Positions 20,118 to 30,286 of a stretch of DNA of 64,000 nucleotides are shown here, one piece after another. This DNA comes from Prorocentrum cordatum. Lineage: Eukaryota; Sar; Dinophyceae; Prorocentrales; Prorocentraceae. Positions within the stretch are counted from its first letter, which is position 1. Every line of letters begins with the position of its first letter. A program made the translations under genes and the position numbers. The stretch spans positions 262,680 through 326,679 of the forward strand of contig CAUYUJ010019282.1 of NCBI GenBank assembly GCA_963575745.1, in the 5' to 3' direction. The notes beneath the pieces were generated by a model. The model saw nothing but the letters and a program-made list of their open reading frames with translations. It had not been told where the DNA came from and ran no database searches.

Positions 20118-20964
20118 TTATTTATCACTGTGTGCAGGCAACATAGGTCGAATGGTAGACATTCTTTTGTCAAAGACGTTCCGCGGTACGTCGTATGCCT
20201 GTTGTCCACAGCCGAGGTATTGAGAGTATGGAGTAGGCGGGTCCAAATCAATGCCGCTGTTGCGGATATGATCCCAGCCGGCTCGTAGGTTGATGGCTGG
20301 TCCTGCTAATTTGAACTCGTCCACATATACTGAAAGTAACAATCCCAGATTGTTGTGTCTCCACACACATTCCCAGCCTGGGATAGGTTCAAATCCAACA
20401 CTTCCCAGGCATGTGCGACACTTTCGTTCCCAAAAGACACCTGCAAGAGGTTGTCCGTATAGTGCCAATCGTAGTCGGCACACGGGATTCTTGCATTTAG
20501 ACCAGGATGCAGGTTGGCGCCACTTGGGCATGGTAATCCAAGTATCGACTGGGTCGATTCGTCCGTCTCCGTATAGCAATGCCTGCGTGCATGCGCCAGG
20601 TGCATCGCTCTGCTCGCCCGCATATGTTTGGCAATAATGCGGTAACATCAAAGTTTGGAAGCCTCGATATGCGACGCGCTGGATGCGGCGTCGGCGAATA
20701 TGGCGGCCAATCCGGTTTCATCTTTGCCGGTATTGCCCTGAACCACCACTCGGCCCTTGAACTTACGTAGATCAGGAGGAAGTTCCTCATGTTTGACTGA
20801 AGATAGCTCCAAGCAGTTGAAGAAGTGAACTTTCTTCCCAGCACGAATCGCCTGTGATTCAATATCATATTTTTCAGCAACAGTCTCCAACATCCATGTT
20901 TGCTTCTTTTCGAGGCGCTCGTATTCTTTGCGTAGGGCCTCCTGTGCGCGTGGTTATGCGGCAA
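20118..20964 (-). pseudogene. Copia reverse transcriptase, frameshifted, altered active site
   Basis: The minus strand starts with the fingers VHFFNCLELSSVKHEELPP and KFKGRVVVQGNTGKDETGLA, ending EASKL at a stop (20648). The next frame continues GEQSDAPGACTQALLYGD (motif A with QSDA), WITMPKWRQPASW, LRLALYGQPLAGVFWE (motif B) and LLLSVYVDEFKLAGPA. Ty1/copia RTs, including dinoflagellate ones, have YVDD here; this copy has YVDE (plus coordinates 20316-20327), replacing the second catalytic Asp by Glu. The frameshift near 20650 and this change argue for inactivity. Integrase lies upstream and RNase H downstream, the copia order. Confidence 0.85.
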
Positions 20965-21682
20965 ATTCTTTCTTACTCAAATTTCTGGTAACAAGGGCTG
21001 GGCGTGCCCACGGTGAGTCAAGTATCTTGTCTCTGTGTGCCGGTGTGTATGTCGGCTCATGTGGCATAGTGGGCACTGCTACCGACGGGGTGAACTTGCG
21101 TGTAAGCGGGGTCGCGGTCCCGAAGTCGTTCCCCTCACTGTCGACAAGTACCAGAGCACGTGCGGCTCCGGCAGGCTGCAGTGAGGGTTGGCGGTAGTAT
21201 AGTACTGTAGAAATGTCACGTGGTCCACCAGGAAGTTTGGCATACAGAATATCTTTGTTTGTCGCGCCCTTGACGTCCTCGTCACGAAAGACAGCGCCGC
21301 TGTCCGTATCGCACGTAATCCGTCGTTCCACCGTATTCCATGTGGGCCCACCAGCTGTAGTAGTACGGAAATGTTTGGCTTGTTTGTCCTGTCGGGTCCA
21401 TACTCGAAGTGCAGCTCGGTCACGAGTCTCACGAGCTTGTTTGATATCCTCGGCGTACTCAATTTCTTTCTTTTGCTGTCCACGAGATAAGGCCCTCCAG
21501 TGCTCGGGGAGAATGTGGTCTGGACGCGTGGTAGTCTGTACGCGTGTCTCGCGGCCGCGGACCACCATTTTGCCGTCTGGCAACATTTTAGGGAGCTCAC
21601 GGAATCGAACCAGGCCGGCCCAGGGCTCGCTCAGTTCTGTGGTCTGTGGCGCTAACACCATCCCAAACATCGCGAAAGACAC
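20954..21682 (-). pseudogene. Copia integrase-RT spacer
   Basis: This 242-codon frame reads TTELSEPWAGLVRFRELPKM, RPDHILPEHWRALSRGQQKK, a charged stretch, then AVFRDEDVKGATNKDILY and NLSKKEFAA before a stop. It overlaps the end of the integrase frame by 86 bp; the protein sense passes from that frame to this one near 21660, which implies a frameshift. The content matches the variable region between integrase and RT in Ty1/copia polyproteins. No catalytic motif is expected. Confidence 0.65.
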
Positions 21683-22964
21683 TTTCTCCGTCGAATGTAA
21701 AGGTCGTCTCGAAGTCTCGTGTCACATTGAGCTGATCAGCAGGTACAGGTATGTTCATAACGTCGTCTGCGGGTATGAACAATTTTCTGCGTGGGGCACG
21801 GATGTGTCGGATGACGCAATATCCACGTTGCTCCCAGTAGTCGGGCTCCGGTGCCGGTGCGGCAGTCTCAGAGGCCGAAGGTGGAGCATCAGCGACGTTG
21901 TCGTCCATCGTCATCATAGATGGATCATCCCACTCCTTGGGGTAGGCAAGTGGAAGGTCGGGCATACGTTTGTCGCCCAAGGGGCGAGAAGTAGATGCCT
22001 TGACCTCGTCGTGTGCCTCGGGGTTGTGATGTCGCAGGGTACCTTCTTTCACTGGGTAGGTGGACTTGCCGTCGGGGGTGATGATATCTTTGACTCTGTG
22101 TACGTGACACAGGTCGCCGTCTGGGTTCTTGGCGCATGTAGCCGTGTCCAAGACAAGATCATCACCAGACCAGCGCCCACCGGAGTGTAAATGGCAACCC
22201 ATGAATAGCCCTTCCCGAGAATTCTCTTTGAACTTTGCAGTCTCGTTATTGATCTCGGGGCTGAGGCATTTCCAAAAGATCCGAGCACCAAATGGAACGC
22301 AGTGCCCTGGAAAACTTTCGCCGAAACGCATCTCATGAGCTGTCTTCTCAGCGTGCTCGTCGCTGAGGGCGGCAGCGCCCGTGGATGGATGCACAAACTT
22401 ATGTCCGCAGCAAAAGGCTTGCATGGCCTCTTTCCACCATTCGTGCCCCAGACCAGACATATGCAACACAGCTCTCGTGCCGGAGATGACGATCTTGACA
22501 ATGCGCTCAATCAATCCATTTGTTTGTGGACGATGAGGAGTGCTAGTGTCATGTCTCCATCCCAGTTGGCGGCATGCCTTCTCAAGCTCTCCATAATTAT
22601 CTGTACGCATGTGCTTCACCTCATCGTTTGCGGCGATGAACTGCTGGAAGGATGCCTTTGCGGTGGCTGCGTCTTTATGTAATGCTGGGTACGCCATGAA
22701 GATGCTGGCGCATCTGTCCAGGACGATAAGTGCGTACTTGTCGCCGCGCTTGTCGGCGGCCTCGTCTTTGGCCAAAACGATATGGTCGGCAGTTAGAGCC
22801 TCCCCGAACTTCTTCGAGACGAAAGCCTCGTAGGCTGTGTCCTCGTCGGCGGGGTCTGCCGGTGGATGTGGTCTGCGCTGTCGTCGGCACGGAGCGTTCT
22901 GCGCCATCGTGCGAGAACAAATCTCACAGTCCGGATGTTTTGGACCGTGGGTCATGCAATGCAT
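21597..22964 (-). CDS. Copia integrase (DDE, short D-E spacing)
   Basis: A 455-codon minus frame. Zinc-binding N-terminus: MHCMTHGPKHPDCEICSRTM (His residues, then CxxC). Catalytic core: ALTADHIVLAKDE (first Asp), KYALIVLDRCASIFMAYPAL, HMRTDNYGELEKACRQLGW (second Asp), then STPHRPQTNGLIERIVKIV (Glu). By my count about 30 residues separate the second Asp and the Glu, shorter than the usual 35, as in other dinoflagellate copia integrases I know. The C-terminal part has FMGCHLHSGGRWSGDDLVLD and VHRVKDIITP, typical of this family. Integrase inserts the cDNA. All three catalytic residues are present. The natural protein continues into the next frame, so the end at 21597 is probably a frameshift artefact. 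Confidence 0.88.
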   Translation of the reverse strand: MHCMTHGPKHPDCEICSRTMAQNAPCRRQRRPHPPADPADEDTAYEAFVSKKFGEALTADHIVLAKDEAADKRGDKYALIVLDRCASIFMAYPALHKDAATAKASFQQFIAANDEVKHMRTDNYGELEKACRQLGWRHDTSTPHRPQTNGLIERIVKIVISGTRAVLHMSGLGHEWWKEAMQAFCCGHKFVHPSTGAAALSDEHAEKTAHEMRFGESFPGHCVPFGARIFWKCLSPEINNETAKFKENSREGLFMGCHLHSGGRWSGDDLVLDTATCAKNPDGDLCHVHRVKDIITPDGKSTYPVKEGTLRHHNPEAHDEVKASTSRPLGDKRMPDLPLAYPKEWDDPSMMTMDDNVADAPPSASETAAPAPEPDYWEQRGYCVIRHIRAPRRKLFIPADDVMNIPVPADQLNVTRDFETTFTFDGESVFRDVWDGVSATDHRTERALGRPGSIP

Positions 22965-22982
22965 AGGGTCGATCAGTTTCTT

Positions 22983-23530
22983 CTATATGTTTGGAAGAAC
23001 GCAATCACTATCATGGCGCACTGTATTGAGCGTCTCCATAGGCAGATCCTCGAGGGAGGTCGACGTGATGTCGGTATCTGCGTGAGCCATATCTGCAGGC
23101 CCCCCGCATGTGGGATGAGAACACTGTATCTGAGACGTAAGCGAGTCGATGTTTGTATCCACGTTGGACTCGGCATTCTTTGTGTCGGGGGGTTTTTCGA
23201 CCGTGGCGGTCCGTGCTCCTCCTCCCTCGCCGACATTTGGTCTCTTGGGACAGGTCCCTATGTGGGGCCGCAGCTCATCTGTAGGTGGTGACTGCTCTGT
23301 GGTTTTCCAACACCAAAATATGTCGTTGCAGCGTGCGGATGAACGCTTGCGCTGACGACGTCTGGGTGCTGACGAAGTGCACAGTCGTGGTGGTGGTATC
23401 ATCACCAAATCGTCGAGTCGTAGTTCTGGAACTCTGTTGTTGACGGGGGCCTTATACCATCGGCCCCCCCGATCCTGAAGTAGGTTGCCCAGTTCTGGAT
23501 CCTAAAGCTGCCGAAAGCCGTCAACTTCAA
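22983..23530 (-). pseudogene. Copia protease-integrase spacer, two frames
   Basis: About 23510-23410 reads LTAFGSFRIQNWATYF and STTEFQNYDSTIW before a stop. The next frame (23408-22983) is hydrophilic: CPKRPNVGEGGGARTATVEK, CSHPTCGGPADMAHADTD and SLEDLPMETLNTVRHDS, ending at a stop 19 bp before the integrase frame. It fits the low-complexity region between protease and integrase. Its Cys and His residues are not in a recognised arrangement. Confidence 0.5.
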
Positions 23531-23537
23531 TCAATGG

Positions 23538-24175
23538 TCAAACTGATAATAACGATGGGCAATCTGGCAAGGCGAGGGCTGAACTCTTCAGGCCCACTTC
23601 AGGTAGCTGTATGTCATAGTGCTCGTTGACAGTACGATCACCATTGGCAGTTTCCAGAAAATGCTCCTCGCGAATAGATATGCGATCCGATTCGGTCTTC
23701 GTCAGCTCGTTTTTATCCTGAATATGGTGCGCAGATCCACTGTTTAGAACCCAGGAGCGTGTCAACGCAGCGGTCGAGCGTGGAAGGTCGACTTGCGAAG
23801 TCAGTGTCGTCTTCTGGTGTGTCTCGGAGGACTCTATGGTAGAGTCGTCGGAATCTGGGATCGCAGTTGGTGTGGCCACCGACCCCTTGTTGTGTCGGTA
23901 GTCATGTAGATCTTTGTGCCATAGCTTTGCTTCCCGTTGACAACGTTGTAGGGCGTCTGCGCTCTGTTTCCACCACCAGTGTGGTAGCGGATCTGGTATC
24001 TTGACAATGTTGCCCTCGTTCGGCTTCTCCATCCATTTGCCCAGGGTGGACTTGCCGGAAACGGTGTGCGGGTAGTATTCCGGTATGTGCGTCGAAACGT
24101 ATCCGACGCCGTGGTTTGGTAGATGTTGTCTTGGCCTTGTTGGCGGCCATGAGAGTCTTGTCACGTATGGCATAA
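23538..24175 (-). pseudogene. Copia aspartic protease, catalytic Asp replaced by Asn
   Basis: The meaningful part of a longer open minus frame begins about 24100 (HTVSGKSTLGKWMEKPNEGN, PDPLPHWWWKQSADALQRCQ). The protease core reads SWVLNSGSAHHIQDKNELTK, then HFLETANGDRTVNEHYDIQL and ALALPDCPSLLSV, followed by a stop. Copia proteases carry DSGA/DSGS here; this copy reads NSGS, with Asn at plus coordinates 23742-23744. The enzyme would cut the Gag-Pol polyprotein, and loss of the Asp should kill it. Frame starts upstream of about 24175 are shadows of the Gag Arg/Ser tail. Confidence 0.78.
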
Positions 24176-24201
24176 CTGCGGTCGGAATGGCGAGGGCGGC
24201 G

Positions 24202-27054
24202 TTAGTTGGCAGGAGAACGTGCCCTGAACCTGGGGAGGCCACGGAATGAGCCGCGGCTCGTGGAACGTCGGTCACGCCCCCTGTCGCTGCCGCATGATCT
24301 GTCGCGGCCACGTGGGCTGCCATGTCCCCCGCCACGGCCGTCTCGTCCTCGAGAGGAAGATCGCGAAGATCTGTCGTAACGACTTCTCGGCTGGCTGCGA
24401 GAGTCGGGAGACCTCCTGGAGGATGATCGCGAGCGGTCGCATTGGCGTCGGTCGTCACGCCCGCGGTGCGAGTCTTTCGCGCAGCGGAACCCCCCGCGTT
24501 GTGGAGAGCGTTGGCTCCCTGATCCGCGGGACGGCGGTCGGCCACGACTGTCCTGACTGGAGGTCCGTGGACGACTTGGGCTTCGCTCGGGTGACTTCGC
24601 ACCAGGTGCCAGGTGAGCGCATTTGCATGTGTCTCCCTTGGGGCACTTGTTCTGTGCGAAGTCTCTGCATTGCGCCATGTGTGGGAAGTCGCACTTGCCG
24701 CCTCTGGCGCAGGTGTTGCGCTTGGCGAACTCGAAGCAAAACGGCTTCGATGTTGGCTTCTTGGAATTCGCAGGGGCTGAGACGCTGCGGCGAGAGTTGC
24801 CGCCAACAGTCGACGCTCTGGAAGATCTGCTGCTCTTCCAATCCCTGGAAAAAGGTATGTAAAGCCTTGCATCTCTCACCATTGCGACAATTGCCTTTCT
24901 TCCGGGCGGCGCATGCATGCACTTGAGAACGAGTCTCGTGTTCGCACCGTAACTTATTTGGATGATTCTCCAGTTGTTGAGCTCCAGTACGTCCAGGACG
25001 CGCTGTCGGAGCCAGTCATGGGTACGATGCGGGTCGCTGATCTTCATGCGCTGGTATTCGTACATATCCTGTTTCATCCAGGCATGTCGGCGAATCTGTG
25101 TGCGAAACAGAGATTCCGAGATTTTTGGGTCGGGTGCCCCTCGGCACTCCAGCAGTAAAGCGCCCCAATCAGTAATGAAACGCTGCAAATCTTCATCTCT
25201 CATCCTCAGTTCTTCGAGGCGCTCGAAATCGTGTAGGTCGTCATCAACCTGTGTCACTGTGTAGGACTGTAGGATGTGCCAGTAGATCTGGCGTCCTTTG
25301 AGCATGCGTCCTGCTTTGTGCTCTCTGGTTTCGATGAGCCTGATCTGGTAGCGCAAGTCTGAAGATAAGATGTCGCTGGGAGCAGTAGCGAGTTTGCAAT
25401 CGATGCTCTCGAAGTCTCCACTGCCTTGTAAGTCCTCAGAGGTACATTCGGGCTGTTCAGCCACGCGTAGGAAGGCATATGCTTTGGATGGTCGCCCTGA
25501 GGCGGCACCAAAGTTCTTCCGTACTTTTTGCTGCCATTCAAGCAGCTGCGTGATCTTAGGCAATGCAGGAACTCGGACGGTGTCTGACTCCTTGATCGGA
25601 GTAGTAGTGTTGACCGAAACCGCAGACAATGGTTGTGCGGGTATCGGTACACCGTCGGTAGTTGGTTCTGTCCGCGCGGGAGACACGTGGCGTGTCTGTG
25701 CTGAAGCTGCCGCGGAGGCTGCTCCTGGTAACGTACGTCGCTGTTGTCCTGCAGAAGCGTGTGGTGCTTCGGCGGACGCTGCCGTCGGCCTGTGAAGGTC
25801 GTCTGCAGGTTGAAGGTGGAGTATGGTGTCGTTGGTGTGGTCAGTCAGCTGATTGTTCCAGCTCGTCATATCTTCGTGTATATGGTCCACCTTTTGGCGC
25901 GTGTGCTCATCAGTCTCCCGAGAGCGTTGTGAATACCGGTCAAGTCGTTGCTCGTTGGCTCGGAGACGGGCGTTGTGCGCCTCCAACTCACTGTCCAGAC
26001 GTGCGAGGTGCTCCTCAACACGTACCTTGTCAGTATCTCTCTCACGAATGACGTGGGAGAGCTCAGACTGCGTGTGGTCCGCCGCCTTCTCAACCTCCTG
26101 CAACCTGTCAGTGAGGCGGGCGAAATCGTAAACCGTGGGAGGAGAATCCAGCTGGCCAGTCTGGGCTCGTCCGACACGCAACTCTGCCAGGGCGTCCTGT
26201 ACACCAGGAAAACGCTGCTCGATGTCAGAGATCCGGTTAGCGAGTGGCTGCACGACAGCGTTGGTCGCATCAAGCCTTTGAGTGATAACTCTCTCAGTAT
26301 TTTGCAACATGCCGATCAGTTTCGACGAGTTGGCGTGCGCTTCGGTGCGAAGCGTCGCCGTAGTGTGGCCCATGTGGGATCGAAGATCGTTGATCTGAGA
26401 CTGAACGTCGCCAAGGTCGGTGGCCTCGGCTGGTGGTGGTCGGTTGCGGAGCTGGTCGTGGATCTCATCGTGGAGGATCCTGACTGCTGAAACGCCTGCG
26501 TCGCGTTCGATCACAAGCTGTTGCTCCATCTGCGCGAGGTAGTTGCGCAGGTTCTCGACCGTCGCCGATCGTTCACCTGAGTGTGACATCTCGCGGTCAA
26601 CCTGGTACTGCAGCTCACCTAAGATGCGGCGGTCTTCAGCGATCCTGGAATCGATGATCCCTAAGGCGCCGTCAAGATTTTGGCGTAGAGCAGCAGCGTT
26701 GGCAGCGTTCGTCTGAACGCTCTGCATCAGTCCAGAGTGCTGCCTGGACGCGAAGGTTTCAACCCGGTCTCTGAGCTCAGCTATTTCGCCTGCAGCGGAC
26801 ATCGCCGCCAGCAGGTCATCTGAGATGGAGAGGTGGGGAGCGTCAGCTCCCCTCTGCACCCTCTCGCGATGAGCGCGTGGCCTCTGTGAGGCAGCACGCG
26901 GGCTCGACCTCCCCCCGTCGCATGGGCCTGTGGCCCCGCGACGGTTGCGTAAGGGCGAGCTGCGGCTAGGGCCGTGTGTGCGGTGTCTGATGAGATGATA
27001 CCTGGGGGCACTGCGTCTGCGGCTGTGCCGCCGCTGGCCCACTGAGTTCCTCAA
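24202..27054 (-). CDS. Copia Gag with coiled coil and CCCH zinc fingers
   Basis: A 950-codon minus frame. Roughly residues 80-400 are a long charged coiled coil (EIAELRDRVETFASRQ ... EEHLARLDSELEAHNARL). Residues ~420-480 are an Ala/Pro/Thr linker. About 500-720 is a helical capsid-like domain (ALPKITQLLEWQQKVRKNFG, LIETREHKAGRMLKGRQIYW, RMRDEDLQRFITDWGALLLE). Then two CCCH fingers, CFEFAKRNTCARGGKCDFPH (C-x8-C-x5-C-x3-H) and CRDFAQNKCPKGDTCKCAH (C-x7-C-x5-C-x3-H), and an Arg/Ser-rich tail. A third finger, CAARKKGNCRNGERCKALH, lies in the neighbouring frame at about 24913-24855. Most retroviral-type Gags use CCHC knuckles, so CCCH fingers are unusual. The first ~75 residues are Arg-rich and may be out-of-frame; the true start may lie in another frame up to 27496. 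Confidence 0.8.
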   Translation of the reverse strand: MRNSVGQRRHSRRRSAPRYHLIRHRTHGPSRSSPLRNRRGATGPCDGGRSSPRAASQRPRAHRERVQRGADAPHLSISDDLLAAMSAAGEIAELRDRVETFASRQHSGLMQSVQTNAANAAALRQNLDGALGIIDSRIAEDRRILGELQYQVDREMSHSGERSATVENLRNYLAQMEQQLVIERDAGVSAVRILHDEIHDQLRNRPPPAEATDLGDVQSQINDLRSHMGHTTATLRTEAHANSSKLIGMLQNTERVITQRLDATNAVVQPLANRISDIEQRFPGVQDALAELRVGRAQTGQLDSPPTVYDFARLTDRLQEVEKAADHTQSELSHVIRERDTDKVRVEEHLARLDSELEAHNARLRANEQRLDRYSQRSRETDEHTRQKVDHIHEDMTSWNNQLTDHTNDTILHLQPADDLHRPTAASAEAPHASAGQQRRTLPGAASAAASAQTRHVSPARTEPTTDGVPIPAQPLSAVSVNTTTPIKESDTVRVPALPKITQLLEWQQKVRKNFGAASGRPSKAYAFLRVAEQPECTSEDLQGSGDFESIDCKLATAPSDILSSDLRYQIRLIETREHKAGRMLKGRQIYWHILQSYTVTQVDDDLHDFERLEELRMRDEDLQRFITDWGALLLECRGAPDPKISESLFRTQIRRHAWMKQDMYEYQRMKISDPHRTHDWLRQRVLDVLELNNWRIIQISYGANTRLVLKCMHAPPGRKAIVAMVRDARLYIPFSRDWKSSRSSRASTVGGNSRRSVSAPANSKKPTSKPFCFEFAKRNTCARGGKCDFPHMAQCRDFAQNKCPKGDTCKCAHLAPGAKSPERSPSRPRTSSQDSRGRPPSRGSGSQRSPQRGGFRCAKDSHRGRDDRRQCDRSRSSSRRSPDSRSQPRSRYDRSSRSSSRGRDGRGGGHGSPRGRDRSCGSDRGRDRRSTSRGSFRGLPRFRARSPAN

Positions 27055-27359
27055 AGGTGGCTACGCGCTCCGCTACAGGAACGGTCGCAGGTCTAGTCGC
27101 GCCAGGACCTGTGCTCCATCGGCGGTTAGCGCCAAGGCGCCCTGGAGTATCAGGACCAGTGGGGCTTGCGCCCGACGCAGCTGGGATTGCCCCCGACGGA
27201 GGAGGAGATGGTGGATCGAAGGTAGGCGTGTGAAATTCTCCACTGCCTGCCCCCACCCCTTCTCCTGCCCCCCCGCGGGCGGCGTCGCGGAGAAGTTCAT
27301 CAGCCAGCCGCGCCTCGGGCCCGTCGGAGCTGCGCGCGCGCGCGTGCGTGCGTGCGCGC

Positions 27360-27387
27360 GGGGGGGGGGGGGGGGGGGGGGGGGGGG
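27360..27387. repeat. Run of 28 G
   Basis: An uninterrupted G run directly after an alternating CG/TG stretch (27330-27360), upstream of the copia Gag. It is a strong G-quadruplex candidate and a likely assembly weak point. Confidence 0.95.
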
Positions 27388-27389
27388 TA

Positions 27390-28510
27390 CCTGGGACACC
27401 TACGCGGTCCACAATAAGGCTCTCCAACTCACCGCCGAGCCGTCGCGCCGTCGGAGAGCTCGGACGCTGGGCCCCGATGGGCCCCTCACGGCGCATGCGC
27501 CGCTTGGGCCCGACGAACTGCGAGCTTTAAAGGGCTGATAACCTGTGCATGGGGTTAGAGTACAAAGGTGCAGAACCCCTGATCCGGTGGTAGAGGAAAG
27601 GAGGGAAAGATGGATATCTTTTCCTCCTGCACGATCAAAGGTCTGAAAGATCTAGTCCAATACCTGAGCCCAAACGGCCAGGTGCAGGAGAGGTGAGGAT
27701 AAAGAGTATATATGAGGATATTAAACGGGTTCTATTCACACAGACAGACACAGCTGTCTCGGCAAAACACTCGCTTTCGTCACTGAGAAGCACCATGACG
27801 AACGCGCGGCGCGAGCTCGCGACAATAAGTGTTCCGCGCCAGCTTCCACCCAGACGTCTCCGCAGCCAGGCGACTGCACCAGGTGGCGGGGGGGGGGGGG
27901 GGCGCTCCGCGCCCGGGCCCGGCGCAAGCAGCCCCGCTCGTCCACCCACCACCCGGGCGAGCGCCATTGCGCGGATGCCTCGCACCCAGGCAGCAGCGCG
28001 CCCTGACAGGCGACGCCTGGAACATCTTGCCCCGCAAGAACGGGGGGATCGCACCGCCGGCAACCGCGCTGTCGATGGCCGAGCCATTCCCCGCGTCGCA
28101 CGCAACATCGATGCCATTTCCGTTGGCGCAGCACGACAGTGGGCAATCCTCGGGAACCCGCGCAACTCCATCACGCCAATATCGAACATAAAATCAAACA
28201 GCAAGAACCAAGGGATATTCAGGGAACGGACAAATGCGCTGACAAGCCCCTTCATCGCAATGCTCTCGCCAGAGAAACCAAAGCCGCATGCCGCGCAAAC
28301 CCCGCCTACAACAATCGCGCCCTTGTGGATCTTAAACTTGGGAAGTGACCGCCCACTCCCATATCCGATTGCGCGGACCTGTCCAGAGTACAAGAGAGAA
28401 CGCTTGAAACAAAAGGAAAATTCCTTGCCCACGGCAGCCCCCGCACCCTCGCGGGCGCCCCCATCCAGGGAAAGGGGGGCAGAGACAAAGTGTAGCATCA
28501 ATTTCAAGTT
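27390..28510. other. No recognised gene; open frames on both strands
   Basis: A plus frame (27693-28592, 299 codons) and a minus frame (27635-28657, 340 codons) overlap almost fully. The minus frame holds a hydrophobic stretch (KGAIVVGGVCAACGFGFSG ... NIPWFLLFDFMFDIGVM) that could be membrane helices. The plus frame is rich in Arg, Pro and Ser. Neither has a known motif, and each may be the shadow of the other. A second G run lies at about 27888-27903. Confidence 0.4.
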
Positions 28511-28517
28511 AGCAACA

Positions 28518-29600
28518 TCACACTTGGCCGAGTTCGAGTCGGCGGGGAGCTGCCGCTTTTCGCATGGCATGATGGCGACAGCCTTTGTATGAACCCGCTC
28601 TAAAAATGACTGGGCAATGGTGCCCCAATGCGTGCGAACACAAAACAAGATTAGCACTCCTCTGCCGTAAATACGGCTGAGGCATATGTGTTACCACTGC
28701 CTTGAACAAATCCCTCAACCTGACTCCTGCATTCTCGTGGGCCTCCTTGGCCCTTTTCGCCGCCCTGGTGCTGGTCCGCTGCGCCATGAGTTCATCCATC
28801 CTGGTCCGGCCATCGTCGGCCATTGGGCCCTCCAGCCAATTCTTACGCAACGCGACCAACTCGCCAGCATATCCCCAGCGTCTGACGCCGCCCGAGGCAT
28901 TCCTCTCTCGTAGCTGGCCAGCATCTATCGCGTGAACATCAAGTACTTCGCCGAACTCACGCAGACATGCGTCATCAACTGGTTCGTCGGGTCCACCGCG
29001 CGAAGACACTGCAGCACCTGCAGCACCTTCAGCACCGGTGCTTCTCACTGCTCCTGCAGCGGCTGCACCTCCATGGGGTGGACCTGATGGGGCTGGATGC
29101 CCCCCATACGGGCGCCAATGCTGGTGCAGGTTGGGGCCGATCTTGTGCGTCGCGTAGCTCACGTCGCTTAGCTTGGACCCATACATCCTCACTGAAAGCC
29201 GCGACTTCGTCATCAGTTTCGGTCTTCTTGTGGTCTACATCGCGTATTATGAATTCAGCTTCCTGTGATGCAATTCGTGCCTCGGATAACTGGCCCTCGA
29301 ATTTCTGAACACGGTTGTCAAGGTGGTGGACGTCCTGCGGCGCACAGAGGACTGCCCTAGCCGTGTTATCCGCCTCTCTTGCTAGCCTGGTACGCCCACG
29401 ACCCGTTTTGTCTGACATCTTAGCTTCTGGTCTCGCAGCAATAACGGCTTGGACAAAACAAAAAACGTTTCCTTGCACTTCGGGAGTACGCTTTGACAAC
29501 ATCATCTCCTGGCCCGTGTGGCTTATGAAACACAGATTCACGCCTGCACAACCTTGACCAATTCGAACCACACCCATTCCTCTAAGACTGACGGTCCCGG
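28518..29600 (-). pseudogene. Hypothetical coiled-coil protein, frameshifted
   Basis: The minus strand reads MSDKTGRGRTRLAREADNTA, a charged helix (DVHHLDNRVQKFEGQLSEAR, IIRDVDHKKTETDDEVAAFS, QAKRRELRDAQD), then changes frame near 29130 to an Ala/Gly/Pro linker and DDACLREFGEVLDVHAIDAG, LVALRKNWLEGPMADDGRTR and HENAGVRLRDLFKAVVTH. Composition is protein-like and unlike the opposite strand. No family is recognised; it may be an ORF1/Gag-type protein of a retroelement, given its coiled coil and setting, or a host gene with an intron near 29130. Confidence 0.45.
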
Positions 29601-30248
29601 TGGCCGCAAGCGCTGCGCACGTCGTGCAGTTTATTTGTGTGGTCATGTTGCCTCTGCCACTGCGCCACGGACCGCTGGACTGCCAAGACATAGCGCGAGA
29701 GACTGGGAGAAAAGCTGAGCGAAAAGAAGGTGCACGGCGAGTAGGAAAAAAAACATCAAACCATCAAAAGTCACGCCTACCGCGCACTAGCGGTATCCGT
29801 TTCCTGCCACACAAACAGTTACAGATTGAGCCAACATGGCTAAGGGTTGAGGAGGGTAAACGCGATGGACAGGGCGAAAGGGAGGAGGGGTGGAAAAAAA
29901 GGGAACAGTGTTGAGAACGGGAGCAGGATAGCGGGATAACGCACGAGGGCGCAGTGCCCACGGAAGCGGGGGCAGGAGGGCGCCGGAGAGGGGGACGGCC
30001 AGGATGGAGAGATGGACGGGGAAGTAAAGAAGGGGGGCGGAAGGGGGGAAGTGAAGTAGAGAGAAAGGGGGCAAGGAGAGGCGAGGCAGGGGGAGGGTAG
30101 TTCGAAGGGGGGAGACGAGGGAGGGCGTTGGAAGAGATGCCGCTGCCACTGGACACTGACCTGCCATCTGACGGAAGAGGGAGGGAGGGGGGGACAAGCG
30201 GCGGACAGCGGCGGCGGCGGCGATGGCGCGGCGCCGGCGGCGGCGGCG

Positions 30249-30286
<38 letters not shown>

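Noticed and set aside
24246-26490. Plus frames opposite the copia Gag
   Set aside because: Composition is the complement of a clearly coding coiled-coil and zinc-finger protein; no motif of their own.
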